A DNA stretch of 64,000 nucleotides, from contig NZ_CANMQQ010000010.1 in assembly GCF_947500045.1 (NCBI RefSeq), forward strand, positions 1 to 64,000, read 5' to 3'. The first letter of the stretch is position 1; every line of letters begins with the position of its first letter. The stretch comes from an uncultured Ruegeria sp. (GTDB lineage Bacteria > Pseudomonadota > Alphaproteobacteria > Rhodobacterales > Rhodobacteraceae). This document shows positions 52,023-60,893 of this stretch, one piece after another. Both the position numbers and the translations under genes were made by a program. The notes beneath the pieces are model-generated. The model had not been told where the DNA came from. It worked only from the letters and a program-made list of their open reading frames with translations, and ran no database searches.

Positions 52023-53947
52023 AGGGCGTCCTCGCGCCTGAGAGCGCTAAATTCTTTCAGGCACTCGGGGTTGGCCAGCGAGCCAAGGTTCCGGACCGTG
52101 CCGCCGTTGACGGTTGTTCGCGCAGCACCTTCGACCCGTTTGCCATTGATAGTATAGGGTACGGCGCTGACCAGGTGGATACGCGCGGGTACATGGCGGG
52201 GCGATGCCTGGGTACGGATATCTCCCCGGATGCGCCGGATCAGATCGGGCGTGATCGCGGCACCGTTCACCGGCTGAATGGCCAGTACAACCTCCTCGTC
52301 GCCGTCACGGTCGGCGCCAAAGGCCAGAAAGTCCTGCACTTCGGAATAGGTTTCGCAAACCGCATAGATTTCCGAAATGCCGATCCGCACGCCACCGGGC
52401 TTTAGCGTGTTATCCGAGCGGCCATGTACATAGCCGCCGCCGGTATGCGTCATCTCGGCCACGTCGCCGTGGGTCCAAACCTCGGGCCGGTCGCCGAAAT
52501 AAGTGTCGCGGTAGCGTTGATCACCGCCATCGCCCCAAAAGGTCAGGGGCATCGAGGGGAAGGGTTCGGTGCAGACCAGATCGCCGCGTTGTCCGATCAC
52601 CGGCACGCCCCGATCATCCAGAACCGCCACAGCATGGCCCAGCGCCGGAACTGTCAATTGCCCGCGCCGGACCGGATGGATTGGTGATCCTATCAAGAAC
52701 GAGCCCAAAATTTCCGTTCCTCCCGAGATCGAGGCGAACATCATGTCTGTCTTGACCGCCTGATAGACCCAGTCGAACTGATGCGGCAAACAGGGGGCGC
52801 CGCAGACAAGAAGGGCACGCAGTGCCTCCAACTTGTGGTGGTGTTTGGGATGAAACGCTTCAGCCGCGAGTGTCGACAGATACTTTGGACTGACCCCCAG
52901 ATGCGTGACCTGTGCCCTGCCGGCCAGTGTCCACAAGCGGGCACAGTCCAGACCCTCGCCAGTTTTCAGGATCGGGGCCCCATCGTATAAAACGACCGCC
53001 GCTCCTGCCGCAAGCGCCGAGATATTCCAGTGATACATCATCCAGGCAGTGTTGGTGTACCAGATCACGCGATCCCCGGCGCGGACATCGCCGTGCAGGA
53101 CATGCTCTTTCAAATGTTGGAGCAGCACTCCCCCTGCCCGATGGACAATGGCTTTCGGTGCACCCGTTGTCCCGGAGGTGTAAAGCACATAGGCCGGATG
53201 GTCGAAGGCTAAACGGGCATAGGTCAAACGCGCATCGGAACCGAAATCTTCCTGACGGACGCTTTCGGTCATGTGCCCCCCCGACGACACGACAAGTTCA
53301 ATCGACGACACGGCGCGGCGCACTTTGGCCAGACGGTCTGAGATATCGTGATCCTTGCCGCCATAGCGGTAATTTGGTGAGGCAAACAACACTTTTGGGG
53401 CCACCTGACCGATCCGGTCTATGATCGCCGCCGCGCCGAAATCCGGGCTGCAGGATGTCCAGACAGCACCCACAGCCAGACTGGCCAGCGTTGCGACAAG
53501 CGCGTCAAGCGTATTGCCCTGAATGCCCGCGACACGGTCTCCAGGTGTGACGCCCGCAGCCAAAAGTCCTTTTGCCACTCGCGCCACCTTCTGGCGAAGC
53601 GCGCGACGGGTCACCTCTGCGTAGTGCCCGGCCTCATCCGCCGTACAGACAGCAATATCGCTGTCCGCACCGCGCTCAATCAGGTTTTCCGCTAGATTGA
53701 GACGCGCTTCGGGAAAAAACCGCGCCCCAGTCATCGGCGCCGCTTCGTTGCTCACGAATTTCGTCTGACCTGGCTCGCCCAGCACTTCGCAAAAGTCCCA
53801 GACCGATGACCAGAAGGCCCTCTTGTCGCTGACCGACCAACGATGCAAATCATCATACCGCCCGGCATCAAACCCACAGGCCTCCGCAAACCACGCCAGT
53901 GACGTGGAGGACGCATCGGTTGGGGTCCAAAGTATATCTTCGCTCAC
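52019..53947 (-). CDS. Acetoacetate-CoA ligase-like acyl-CoA synthetase
   Basis: The 642-aa protein has the AMP-binding motif LYTSGTTGAPKAIVH, the large N-terminal domain with DILWTPTDASSTSLAWF, and the length of acetoacetyl-CoA synthetase (AacS, about 650 aa). SGGTEILGSF and RSDNTLKPGGVRIG are also typical, and the late catalytic Lys is in YTINGKRVE. It is the first gene of the operon and would activate a carboxylic acid, or recover acetoacetate formed by the cleavage downstream. Confidence 0.92.
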   Translation of the reverse strand: MSEDILWTPTDASSTSLAWFAEACGFDAGRYDDLHRWSVSDKRAFWSSVWDFCEVLGEPGQTKFVSNEAAPMTGARFFPEARLNLAENLIERGADSDIAVCTADEAGHYAEVTRRALRQKVARVAKGLLAAGVTPGDRVAGIQGNTLDALVATLASLAVGAVWTSCSPDFGAAAIIDRIGQVAPKVLFASPNYRYGGKDHDISDRLAKVRRAVSSIELVVSSGGHMTESVRQEDFGSDARLTYARLAFDHPAYVLYTSGTTGAPKAIVHRAGGVLLQHLKEHVLHGDVRAGDRVIWYTNTAWMMYHWNISALAAGAAVVLYDGAPILKTGEGLDCARLWTLAGRAQVTHLGVSPKYLSTLAAEAFHPKHHHKLEALRALLVCGAPCLPHQFDWVYQAVKTDMMFASISGGTEILGSFLIGSPIHPVRRGQLTVPALGHAVAVLDDRGVPVIGQRGDLVCTEPFPSMPLTFWGDGGDQRYRDTYFGDRPEVWTHGDVAEMTHTGGGYVHGRSDNTLKPGGVRIGISEIYAVCETYSEVQDFLAFGADRDGDEEVVLAIQPVNGAAITPDLIRRIRGDIRTQASPRHVPARIHLVSAVPYTINGKRVEGAARTTVNGGTVRNLGSLANPECLKEFSALRREDAL

Positions 53948-54078
53948 GGCAGGTGCCTTGTCGTTTGGGGCATCAAGGGAATGATCGGGCTGGCGGCATG
54001 GCTATTTGTGCGGGCAGAAATGGGTGTCATGTCGGGCTCATCGAAAGCGCACTTTGTAGTCCAGCGGTGCGTGATGGC

Positions 54079-54109
54079 TTATTTATGATTATGATCAGAA
54101 TACTGTCAA
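54079..54109 (-). promoter_or_regulatory. Promoter of the seven-gene operon with embedded palindromic operator
   Basis: On the minus strand TTGACA (54104-54109) is followed, after 16-18 bp, by CATAAA/TAAATA (about 54080-54087). The spacer contains TGATCATAATCA (minus strand; 54086-54097), an imperfect palindrome matching the two sites at 57017 and 57083. An operator in the spacer would block RNA polymerase. It lies about 140 bp upstream of the ligase gene start. Confidence 0.55.
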
Positions 54110-54466
54110 TAAGAAATACAATATTTATTATGGGATTCAGTGCCTAAATTATGGACATAATCATATGGTTCAGACTAAGCGCATCCAGACCCGTCATCAT
54201 GGTGACGGTGCAGCGCGGTCATCCCTGTTGGTGTGCTGTAATTTCTAAGTTTTCCTTCGTTTGACCAAGGGGGTCGCGACAATCGTGAGCATCTTGTCCC
54301 ATAGGACACAAAACCTAGGGCGCATAGTTTGCCCTGATACATCAATGCTTCTCAAGGTAAGACGCCCGTTTAACTGAGTTCGTCTTGGGGTTGTCGATAG
54401 TGGATCGCCTACCCAGAGCGCGAGGCAGGTAGGTGCAGTTCACAGGCTGGGCATCCGCTCAGCGTG
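54110..54466. other. Interval without a recognised gene
   Basis: Apart from an AT-rich stretch (54110-54170) upstream of the promoter, I see no gene, hairpin terminator or repeat here. It separates the seven-gene operon from the esterase gene, which runs in the same direction. Confidence 0.4.
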
Positions 54467-55357
54467 CTAAATTACACTTTCGAGAAACATGCAGCAGCGT
54501 GCAATGGCCGCGTCAGCTTCTGGAAGGTTGCCGGCAAAGAACTGAAAGTCGTGAAACATCCCGGGCACAAGTTCGAACCGCACATCTGCACCTTGGGTCG
54601 CGGCTTTGTCAGACAGGCGATGCCCATCATCGCGTAGTATATCGTTTTCGCTTGCTTGCACGTAGATCGGCGGCAGTCCCGCTAGCGAACCGTGAAGTGG
54701 CGAGGCAATTGGGTCTTTGTCATCGACGCCTGCCAAATAGTGGTTTGCTCTGATGGCCAACCGTTCCTCTGAAACCACAACATCTCGCGCAGCAACCGTT
54801 TGCACGGATGGCGACGAAAGTGACAGATCCAGCCAAGGTGCCAGCAAAACTGCGGCCAGTGGCAACTTTTCCTTCATGTCGCGGAGTTTCATGCAGGCAG
54901 ACAGCGCCAGTCCGCCACCCGCTGAGTCGCCGACGATCACCGTGCGGCCCTCGTTATGTCGCTCGATGACATCTAACATCACAGCCACACATTGATCGAC
55001 GGCCGTGGGAAAAGGGTGTTCCGGTGCCAGCCCGTAGTTGGGGATCACGACAGAGGCTTTGCAGGCCGCCGCAAAATGGCCGGCAAACCGGTGATGCGAA
55101 TGAGCGGAGCCAACACAAAAACCGCCGCCATGCAAAAAGACGATGTCGTAGTCGGCCTGCTTGTCTGGCGGGTTCGCTACAATCGATGGGATACCTGCAA
55201 TCACCTGAGGGTCAAAACGCACATCTGATGGGATGCCGGTCATTTCGACCATTTTTTCGGTATTTAGCCGTTGTTGCAGGATATCGTCAGGCCCGAGACC
55301 ATCGTTGTCCCGTTGGAACTGCAATTCAAGCGCTTTGGCCTCTGGACTAAGCGTCAT
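54467..55357 (-). CDS. Alpha/beta hydrolase, hormone-sensitive-lipase (GDXG) type esterase
   Basis: The 296-aa protein has the HGGGFCVGS oxyanion motif, the nucleophile elbow GDSAGGG, and later Asp/His positions (ENDILRDDGHRLSDK; GMFHDF). It hydrolyses carboxylic esters. Its start overlaps the sulfatase stop by 4 bp, so the two act together, possibly on a molecule bearing both sulfate and carboxylate esters. No signal peptide, hence cytoplasmic. Confidence 0.88.
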   Translation of the reverse strand: MTLSPEAKALELQFQRDNDGLGPDDILQQRLNTEKMVEMTGIPSDVRFDPQVIAGIPSIVANPPDKQADYDIVFLHGGGFCVGSAHSHHRFAGHFAAACKASVVIPNYGLAPEHPFPTAVDQCVAVMLDVIERHNEGRTVIVGDSAGGGLALSACMKLRDMKEKLPLAAVLLAPWLDLSLSSPSVQTVAARDVVVSEERLAIRANHYLAGVDDKDPIASPLHGSLAGLPPIYVQASENDILRDDGHRLSDKAATQGADVRFELVPGMFHDFQFFAGNLPEADAAIARCCMFLESVI

Positions 55358-56940
55358 GATCTTTGCCTGGGATTTTCTGATGCACCTTCACCGCGACCAT
55401 CACTGCGCCGCAACGGCGATATCGTATCAAGGCCAAGGCGCTCGAATTGTTCGCCAGGACATCCTTCCTCGGCCATGCGGGCGCACAAAAGCCCCAGCAA
55501 TCGTCCACGCTGCTCGGGATGGCTGTGCCAAAGATTTTTCTTTTGGCCTGGATCGTCCACTCGGTTGAATAGGAAATCCTCGTGGGTTCTGGGATCAATT
55601 TTGATCGGCGTTTTCCACATCGGATAAGGAACTGTGCTATCAAACTGATCCTGATCCACCGGCGGAGGGGGGGCTTTGCCCATGCGCCCATCCACAGGGT
55701 TGTCGACGATCAATGGCGTCGAAATCATGGTCGAATATGTATAAAGTGGCTTGCCGTCGACCGGCGCTTTGAACAATGTCCATTCGCCGTCTGTGATGCA
55801 AATGCCCTGACCAAAAGTTCCATAGGTCAAGTCCGCACGTGCCTCTTTGCCGCCGTCCAACACCGAAAGGAAGCTTTGCGAGTGCCGGGTGTTTTCGGGC
55901 GCCTTGCCACCTGAGGCCTCAACCAAAGTCGCAAATAGGTCAACGTTCTGGACCAAAGCGCTAACGCGCCGCCCGTCCCCTTTTGACTTTGGGTGCCAGA
56001 CGATCAGCGGGATATTCGCATGGCTGTCATAGTGGGGGAATTGTTTACCGAAACAGCCGCGTTCGCCCAAGTCGTGACCGTGATCTGTGGTGAACACGAC
56101 CATGGTATCTTCCCAAAGGTTCAGAGCAGACAACTTGTCAAAGAACTTGCCCAACCAGATGTCGACCATGGTGGTTTTACCGTAATACTGCGCCTTAAGG
56201 AAAGCCAGCTCTTCGGGTGTGGTTTGTGCGAAAAAGGCGTCCTGATCGGCATAAACCTGATAGGGAGGCCAGATGTTATAGTCGTCCGCCGTCCCTTCCA
56301 GATCGCCAGTGTACATATTGTCGTAGGGTGGCGGGACGTGGAACGGTTCATGCACGTCAAAGCTTTCGACCTGCAAAAAGAACGGGCTACGGTCTGCGTA
56401 TTTGTCAAGCCATTCATTGGCCGCGGTAAACGTTTTGGCCGGAAAGAAATCGCACTCGTCCTTGAATTCTTTCACGTTTTCCCAGTACTGGCGCATGTGA
56501 TAGGTCGAGCGGAATTCGCTCATCTTGTCGACCCATTTGGGGACATCGCCGTTAGTGGGCAGTTCGTAATAATCGGTCTCATGGCCCCGGATCATGTTCA
56601 ATGACATGAAGGATTCCATATAGCCGTTCGCGGTTTCTTCCCAATAGTGATAGTGATCCGTCACCATTGCGGTGTTGTAGCCCTGCTTCTGGATTTCCTG
56701 TGGCAGGCGTGGATCGAATATCTCCAAAGGCCCCCAGGGACGCCACAAAAACTCCTTGCGCCCGGAAAACAGCTCTCGGCGGGCCGGCATACAGGGCAGG
56801 CTGGAGATGAAATAGTTGTCAAATACGTGGGATTTGGCGGCAAAATCTGTCAGGGCTGGGGTCTTGCATTCAGTTTGGTCGTTGTAGATGCGCAAGGCTT
56901 CTTTGTTTAAACTATCGACCAGGATAAGAATAATGTTCAT
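55354..56940 (-). CDS. Cytoplasmic sulfatase with formylglycine site
   Basis: The 528-aa protein has the sulfatase signature CMPARRELFSGR, with CxPxR at residues 50-54, whose Cys is converted to formylglycine by an activating enzyme. Metal-binding residues are visible in ILILVDS (Asp9) and FTTDHGHDLGE. There is no signal peptide, unlike most polysaccharide sulfatases, so the substrate must be imported first, which fits the divergent ABC importer. It starts 226 bp from the importer's binding-protein gene with palindromic operators between them. A phosphonate monoester hydrolase activity cannot be excluded from sequence alone. Confidence 0.88.
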   Translation of the reverse strand: MNIILILVDSLNKEALRIYNDQTECKTPALTDFAAKSHVFDNYFISSLPCMPARRELFSGRKEFLWRPWGPLEIFDPRLPQEIQKQGYNTAMVTDHYHYWEETANGYMESFMSLNMIRGHETDYYELPTNGDVPKWVDKMSEFRSTYHMRQYWENVKEFKDECDFFPAKTFTAANEWLDKYADRSPFFLQVESFDVHEPFHVPPPYDNMYTGDLEGTADDYNIWPPYQVYADQDAFFAQTTPEELAFLKAQYYGKTTMVDIWLGKFFDKLSALNLWEDTMVVFTTDHGHDLGERGCFGKQFPHYDSHANIPLIVWHPKSKGDGRRVSALVQNVDLFATLVEASGGKAPENTRHSQSFLSVLDGGKEARADLTYGTFGQGICITDGEWTLFKAPVDGKPLYTYSTMISTPLIVDNPVDGRMGKAPPPPVDQDQFDSTVPYPMWKTPIKIDPRTHEDFLFNRVDDPGQKKNLWHSHPEQRGRLLGLLCARMAEEGCPGEQFERLGLDTISPLRRSDGRGEGASENPRQRS

Positions 56941-57016
56941 TGTTTTCCTCGCTATAGCCGTCCTGATCGCATTGCCCGCTTTTGCCGCTGGTTTCGGGCG
57001 GACATCACTTCTGTCT

Positions 57017-57028
57017 TGATTATAATCA
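57017..57028. promoter_or_regulatory. Perfect palindrome TGATTATAATCA, candidate GntR-UTRA operator
   Basis: A perfect 12-bp palindrome that contains TATAAT on both strands; on the minus strand this TATAAT can serve as the -10 box of the sulfatase operon. It matches 10 of 12 positions of the site at 54086-54097. Confidence 0.6.
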
Positions 57029-57082
57029 GAAACAAGTCAAGCAAGGTAATGTTAGAAAACTCGAATTGACGTGATCTTATTT

Positions 57083-57094
57083 TAGTTATAACCA
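57083..57094. promoter_or_regulatory. Palindromic site TAGTTATAACCA overlapping the importer promoter
   Basis: The core GTTATAAC is a perfect palindrome, and the 12-mer agrees with the site at 57017 in 9 positions. TTGACG (57066-57071) and TATAAC (57087-57092) form a plus-strand promoter in which the -10 box lies within this site, so binding would block transcription of the ABC operon. Confidence 0.55.
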
Positions 57095-57165
57095 GAAAAT
57101 ACAAAAGTGAATCGGGCCGCACCGTATCGGCGGGTGCCGCGATGATACAATTCGGGAGGAAGACT

Positions 57166-58191
57166 ATGGCAAACTCAAAAACAAGCTACATGAGCCGGCG
57201 CTCAGTCCTGCGTGCAGGCGCGGCGGCTTTGGCGGCTCCAACGTTCTTTGTTGGCAAAGCTCATGCGGCGAACGAAAAACTCAAGGTTGGCTTGTTGCCC
57301 GGTTTCGCATTTGGGCTTTACTGGGTCATTCAAGAAGAGGGCTTCGCCCCGGGCGTCGAGATGGAATACGACATCTTCCCGTCTGGCCCACCGGCCATCG
57401 AGGCCATGGTCGGCGAATCCGTCGAAGTCATCACAGTTGGTTCGGTGCCGCCGCTTATCGCAATGTCACGCAAGATTGCAGATTTCCGCGAGATTTCGAT
57501 TGTAACGGACGCAGGCCCCTTGTTTACCATTGTCGGCAAACCCGGAATAAACGGGCTTGCGGATCTTGAAGGCAAGCGGGTTGGTGTGACGACCGGCTCG
57601 AACTTTGACTACTTCCTTGACACAGCCCTTGAGCTTGCAGGCCTGAAGGGTCTGGAGATGCAGCGTGTCAATATGGAACCGATGGACGGCGGAGCCGCCC
57701 TGATCGCAGGCGCAATCGATGCAACCTTGCCGTCATTGGCGGCAAAAGCCGCAATCTTCGATGCTCTGCCGGAAGCCAGCATGGTTGTTGACGGCGCCGA
57801 ACTTCAAGGCGCGCAACGTCCAAAAATCCTCGACATGCTTATGACGACGCAGCAGGTCATTGATGCCAAGGAAGAAGCCTTGGTTGAAATCGTCAGCGCA
57901 TATCATTCGAAAGCAATTCCGATGATGCGCGAAGACTATGACGGCACGGTTGAACTGATCACGCGTTGGCTGAAAGGTGTTGGTCGTCCAAACGTGACAA
58001 CAGATGATGTCGCGCCTCTTCTGGGTGTGACAGATTATCAAGACCGTCAGGGTATCAAAGATGCCTATGCTAGCGGCGAAATTAAGGATGCGTTCGAACT
58101 GCAGTCTAACTTCCTGCTAAAGAACGAGTCGATTGGCGAGTTGCCAGACCTTGACGCGCTTGTAGACGATACAATCGTCAAAAAGATCTAG
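57166..58191 (+). CDS. Periplasmic binding protein of a sulfonate/taurine-type ABC importer (Tat-exported)
   Basis: The 341-aa protein begins with a Tat signal (SRRSVLRAGAAALAAPTFF) and belongs to the SsuA/TauA/NrtA group (KVGLLPGFAFGLYWVIQEEG; FPSGPPAIEAMVGESVEV). The ATG at 57166 has GGGAGGA 6 nt upstream, better than the start at 57142. The group binds sulfonates, sulfate esters, nitrate and related anions. With the divergent cytoplasmic sulfatase the natural guess is a sulfate ester. Confidence 0.87.
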   Translation: MANSKTSYMSRRSVLRAGAAALAAPTFFVGKAHAANEKLKVGLLPGFAFGLYWVIQEEGFAPGVEMEYDIFPSGPPAIEAMVGESVEVITVGSVPPLIAMSRKIADFREISIVTDAGPLFTIVGKPGINGLADLEGKRVGVTTGSNFDYFLDTALELAGLKGLEMQRVNMEPMDGGAALIAGAIDATLPSLAAKAAIFDALPEASMVVDGAELQGAQRPKILDMLMTTQQVIDAKEEALVEIVSAYHSKAIPMMREDYDGTVELITRWLKGVGRPNVTTDDVAPLLGVTDYQDRQGIKDAYASGEIKDAFELQSNFLLKNESIGELPDLDALVDDTIVKKI

Positions 58192-58215
58192 GTCGCGGCA
58201 AAGCCACCAAGAATA

Positions 58216-58265
58216 GGCGCAAAAAGCGCCGTGCGCTCCGGTTGTGCTTGCAATTCGGAGCGCGC
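58216..58265 (+). other. Two tandem RNA hairpins between binding-protein and permease genes
   Basis: GGCGC/GCGCC (58216-58220 and 58226-58230, loop of five A) is followed at once by GCGCTCCG/CGGAGCGC (58233-58240 and 58256-58263, 15-nt loop, extendable by two pairs). No U-run follows, so they are more likely RNA-stabilising structures or a partial attenuator than a terminator. Such structures commonly raise binding-protein expression relative to the permease. Confidence 0.5.
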
Positions 58266-58398
58266 CAAATCTGACCCGGTCACAGAAATTCGTACGCAGA
58301 ACAGGCCGAGGTATAGCAGAAGCTTGCCGTATGGTTGCGTACGAAGAAGAAACGCGGAAAGTGTTGGCGTAGACCACGCTCCAACGGGAAGAGGCTTC

Positions 58399-59175
58399 AT
58401 GGAACAACTAAAGGCATTTTTGACAGGTCGGTTGGTCCTGGGCGTTCTAGCCGTCTCGGTGGTCCTCTTGGCTTACCATCTGATAACCCTGAAGCCTGGA
58501 AACAACCCAGCCCTGCTTCCACCAATACCGTTAATCGTCACCTCTTTTTTCAAGACACTGGGCTCAGGCGCACTTCAGGAAGCACTTTTTGCCAGTCTTT
58601 ACAGGATTTGTCTGGGATTTGTCATCGGGACAACATGCGCGCTGGTTCTGGGATGTCTCGTCGGCTGGTACAAAACAATCGAATACATCGTGGACCCTTT
58701 GATCGAAGCCGTCCGTCCGATCCCGCCGCTGGCATATATTCCGATCATCATCATCTGGTTCGGGATCGAGGAATTCAGCCGCGTTCTATTGATCTCGATC
58801 GCTTGCTTCATGGTGTGCGTGGTCAACGTGATTGCAGGCATGAAGAACGTTCCCCAAGTTTATGTCGATGCGGCTTCGACGATGGGCGCGTCACGGTTTC
58901 AGGTGTTTCGGACGGTCGCAATCCCGGCTGCCACACCGTTTATCATCACCGGTTATCGCATCGCACTCGCTGCGGCGTGGACAGCCCTTGTCGCCGCCGA
59001 ACTTATTGCCGCTCCAAGTGGTCTTGGTTTTATGTTGCAAGAAGGGCGACGCTACTTTCTGACAGATCAGGTCATGATGATCATCGTCATTATCGGAGCC
59101 TGCGCGTTTATAATGGACCGCACTTTTCGTTCCGTTCAACGGCGTTTAATGGTTTGGTCGGAGGCTCGCGAATAA
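58399..59175 (+). CDS. ABC importer permease, SsuC/TauC type
   Basis: The 258-aa protein has six hydrophobic segments and the cytoplasmic EAA loop in the form DAASTMGASRFQVFRTVAIP. IGTTCALVLGCLVGW and PIPPLAYIPIIIIWFG are also characteristic of this permease group. The ATG at 58399 follows GGGAAGAGG, while the open frame from 58231 has no RBS. The stop is directly followed by the ATPase start. Confidence 0.9.
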   Translation: MEQLKAFLTGRLVLGVLAVSVVLLAYHLITLKPGNNPALLPPIPLIVTSFFKTLGSGALQEALFASLYRICLGFVIGTTCALVLGCLVGWYKTIEYIVDPLIEAVRPIPPLAYIPIIIIWFGIEEFSRVLLISIACFMVCVVNVIAGMKNVPQVYVDAASTMGASRFQVFRTVAIPAATPFIITGYRIALAAAWTALVAAELIAAPSGLGFMLQEGRRYFLTDQVMMIIVIIGACAFIMDRTFRSVQRRLMVWSEARE

Positions 59176-59931
59176 ATGTCCGAGATCAAAGTCAAAGACC
59201 TTACTCACACTTTCGGAGAGGGCACAATCGAAGCCCTGACCGTTTTGGAGGATATCAATCTCAATATTCCATCCGGTAGCTTCACCTCGATTGTGGGAAC
59301 ATCTGGCTGTGGCAAGTCCACCCTTCTTAAGATGATGGCCGGATTGTTCGATCCGTCCGACGGCGAAATGACCCTGGATGGGAACTTGATCAAGGGCACG
59401 GATCGCAAGCGCGGCATGGTCTTTCAACAGGATGCTGTATTTCCCTGGATGACGGTCGCAAAAAACATCTCCTACGGGCCCCGGATACACGGGGCATCCA
59501 AGGCCGAGCAGGCCGCCGCCGAGGAAAAATGGGTGGAAGCCGTCGGCCTTAAAGGATTTGAGCATCGCTGGCCGCGCGAGTTGTCGGGCGGTATGCGAAA
59601 ACGTGTCGATATCGGTCGGGTCTACGCCAACGATCCTGACGTCTTGCTAATGGATGAACCGTTCGGCGCGCTCGACGCGCAAACCAAAGAGCGGTTGCAA
59701 ACCGATTTGCTGGACACCTGGCGCGAGACTCAGAAAACAGTTGTCTTCGTAACCCACGACCTGGAAGAAGCGATTTTCCTGTCGGACCAGATCGTTGTGA
59801 TGTCTGCACGTCCCGGCCGCATTCGGCACATTGAAGATGTATCGCTTCCACGCCCCAGAACGAACGAAATGCGGCTGACGTCCGAGTTTCTGGATATCAA
59901 GCGCAAATTGTGGAATATGCTCGACCATTGA
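59176..59931 (+). CDS. ABC importer ATPase, SsuB/TauB type
   Basis: The 251-aa protein has Walker A GTSGCGKST, the Q-loop VFQQDAVFPW, signature LSGGMRKRV, Walker B DVLLMDEPFGALD and the switch VTHDLEEA. It powers the permease encoded just upstream. Confidence 0.95.
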   Translation: MSEIKVKDLTHTFGEGTIEALTVLEDINLNIPSGSFTSIVGTSGCGKSTLLKMMAGLFDPSDGEMTLDGNLIKGTDRKRGMVFQQDAVFPWMTVAKNISYGPRIHGASKAEQAAAEEKWVEAVGLKGFEHRWPRELSGGMRKRVDIGRVYANDPDVLLMDEPFGALDAQTKERLQTDLLDTWRETQKTVVFVTHDLEEAIFLSDQIVVMSARPGRIRHIEDVSLPRPRTNEMRLTSEFLDIKRKLWNMLDH

Positions 59932-59955
59932 TTTTTGAAAGGCGGATACAGCGGC

Positions 59956-60786
59956 ATGCAGGCGGGTAACAAAAAGCGAAAAATTGCTGGTCGACCAAGC
60001 TTTCAGGATGCCGAAGCGAATGCGCTTGAACTTTTTCGGGATCAGTGCCGCCATGTGACTTTGTCGCGCAAGCAGACGATGCCTCTCTGGGAACAATTGT
60101 ACCTGCATCTGGAAAGCATGATCCTCAGTGGAAAGCTGGTGGTCGGCAGTCGAATTCCTCCCGAGCCGATCCTTTGCGAGATATTCGAGGTGTCAAAGCC
60201 CGTAGTGCGGCATGCCATTTCGGCTTTGGCGACCAAGGGTCTGGTCGTGAAAATCCCGCGCAAGGGTATGTTTGTGGGTGAGCGTCCGAAAGAAAGCGGG
60301 TTTATCACGTCAAATATCAGCCTGTTTGATGATATGTTGTCGCGCGGTGCTTCCATCGACACGCAGACGTTCGAATTTGTGCGCGAGGCAGCGGACTCGC
60401 AAGAACGAACCAATCTGGGCCTAGAGGTCAACTCTGAAGTCATTCGGATCACCCGCGTCTTTAGGATCGACGGCCATGCGATCACACATTCGGTCATGTC
60501 CTTTCCGGCAGACCAGCTTGAGGGCTTTGACCACGACAGCTTTCGCGGCGGTTCGATCCACAACGTTCTGGCGACCAAATTCGGCCTGAAGATTGTGCGC
60601 GCGGATCGATGGTTGAACGCTGAAACACCCCCCAAATTCGTGCTGGATCGCATGGGTATTCCGGAACCCCGGTCGATGATTTTTATTGAATCCATCGGTT
60701 ACCAAGACGACGGGAATCCCCTTGAATACTACCGGTCGTACTACGATTCGTCGGTCGTACGCATCCGCGTTTCGGTTTCAGATTAA
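59956..60786 (+). CDS. GntR-family regulator with UTRA effector domain (HutC subfamily)
   Basis: The 276-aa protein has an N-terminal extension of about 40 residues, the winged helix (MPLWEQLYLHLESMILSGKL; EIFEVSKPVVRHAISALATK) and a UTRA domain (LEVNSEVIRITRVFRIDGHA; IESIGYQDDGNPLEYYRSYY). It follows the ATPase gene by 24 bp. HutC-type proteins bind palindromes such as those at 54086, 57017 and 57083, so this is the likely repressor of the sulfatase, importer and seven-gene operons. The ligand would be a pathway intermediate. Confidence 0.9.
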   Translation: MQAGNKKRKIAGRPSFQDAEANALELFRDQCRHVTLSRKQTMPLWEQLYLHLESMILSGKLVVGSRIPPEPILCEIFEVSKPVVRHAISALATKGLVVKIPRKGMFVGERPKESGFITSNISLFDDMLSRGASIDTQTFEFVREAADSQERTNLGLEVNSEVIRITRVFRIDGHAITHSVMSFPADQLEGFDHDSFRGGSIHNVLATKFGLKIVRADRWLNAETPPKFVLDRMGIPEPRSMIFIESIGYQDDGNPLEYYRSYYDSSVVRIRVSVSD

Positions 60787-60893
60787 AGCGGGAATCGTCC
60801 AATTTGATGAGCTTGGCGTTGCATATGGAAGCGATTGTATCCGAACAGGATGCAGGAGTGGGGGTCGTTTACGGTACGGGGCGAAATGACACT

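Noticed and set aside
57166-59931. Assigning the importer to taurine (tauABC)
   Set aside because: No taurine dioxygenase or other taurine gene is present; the divergent sulfatase points to sulfate esters, and the family alone does not fix the ligand.
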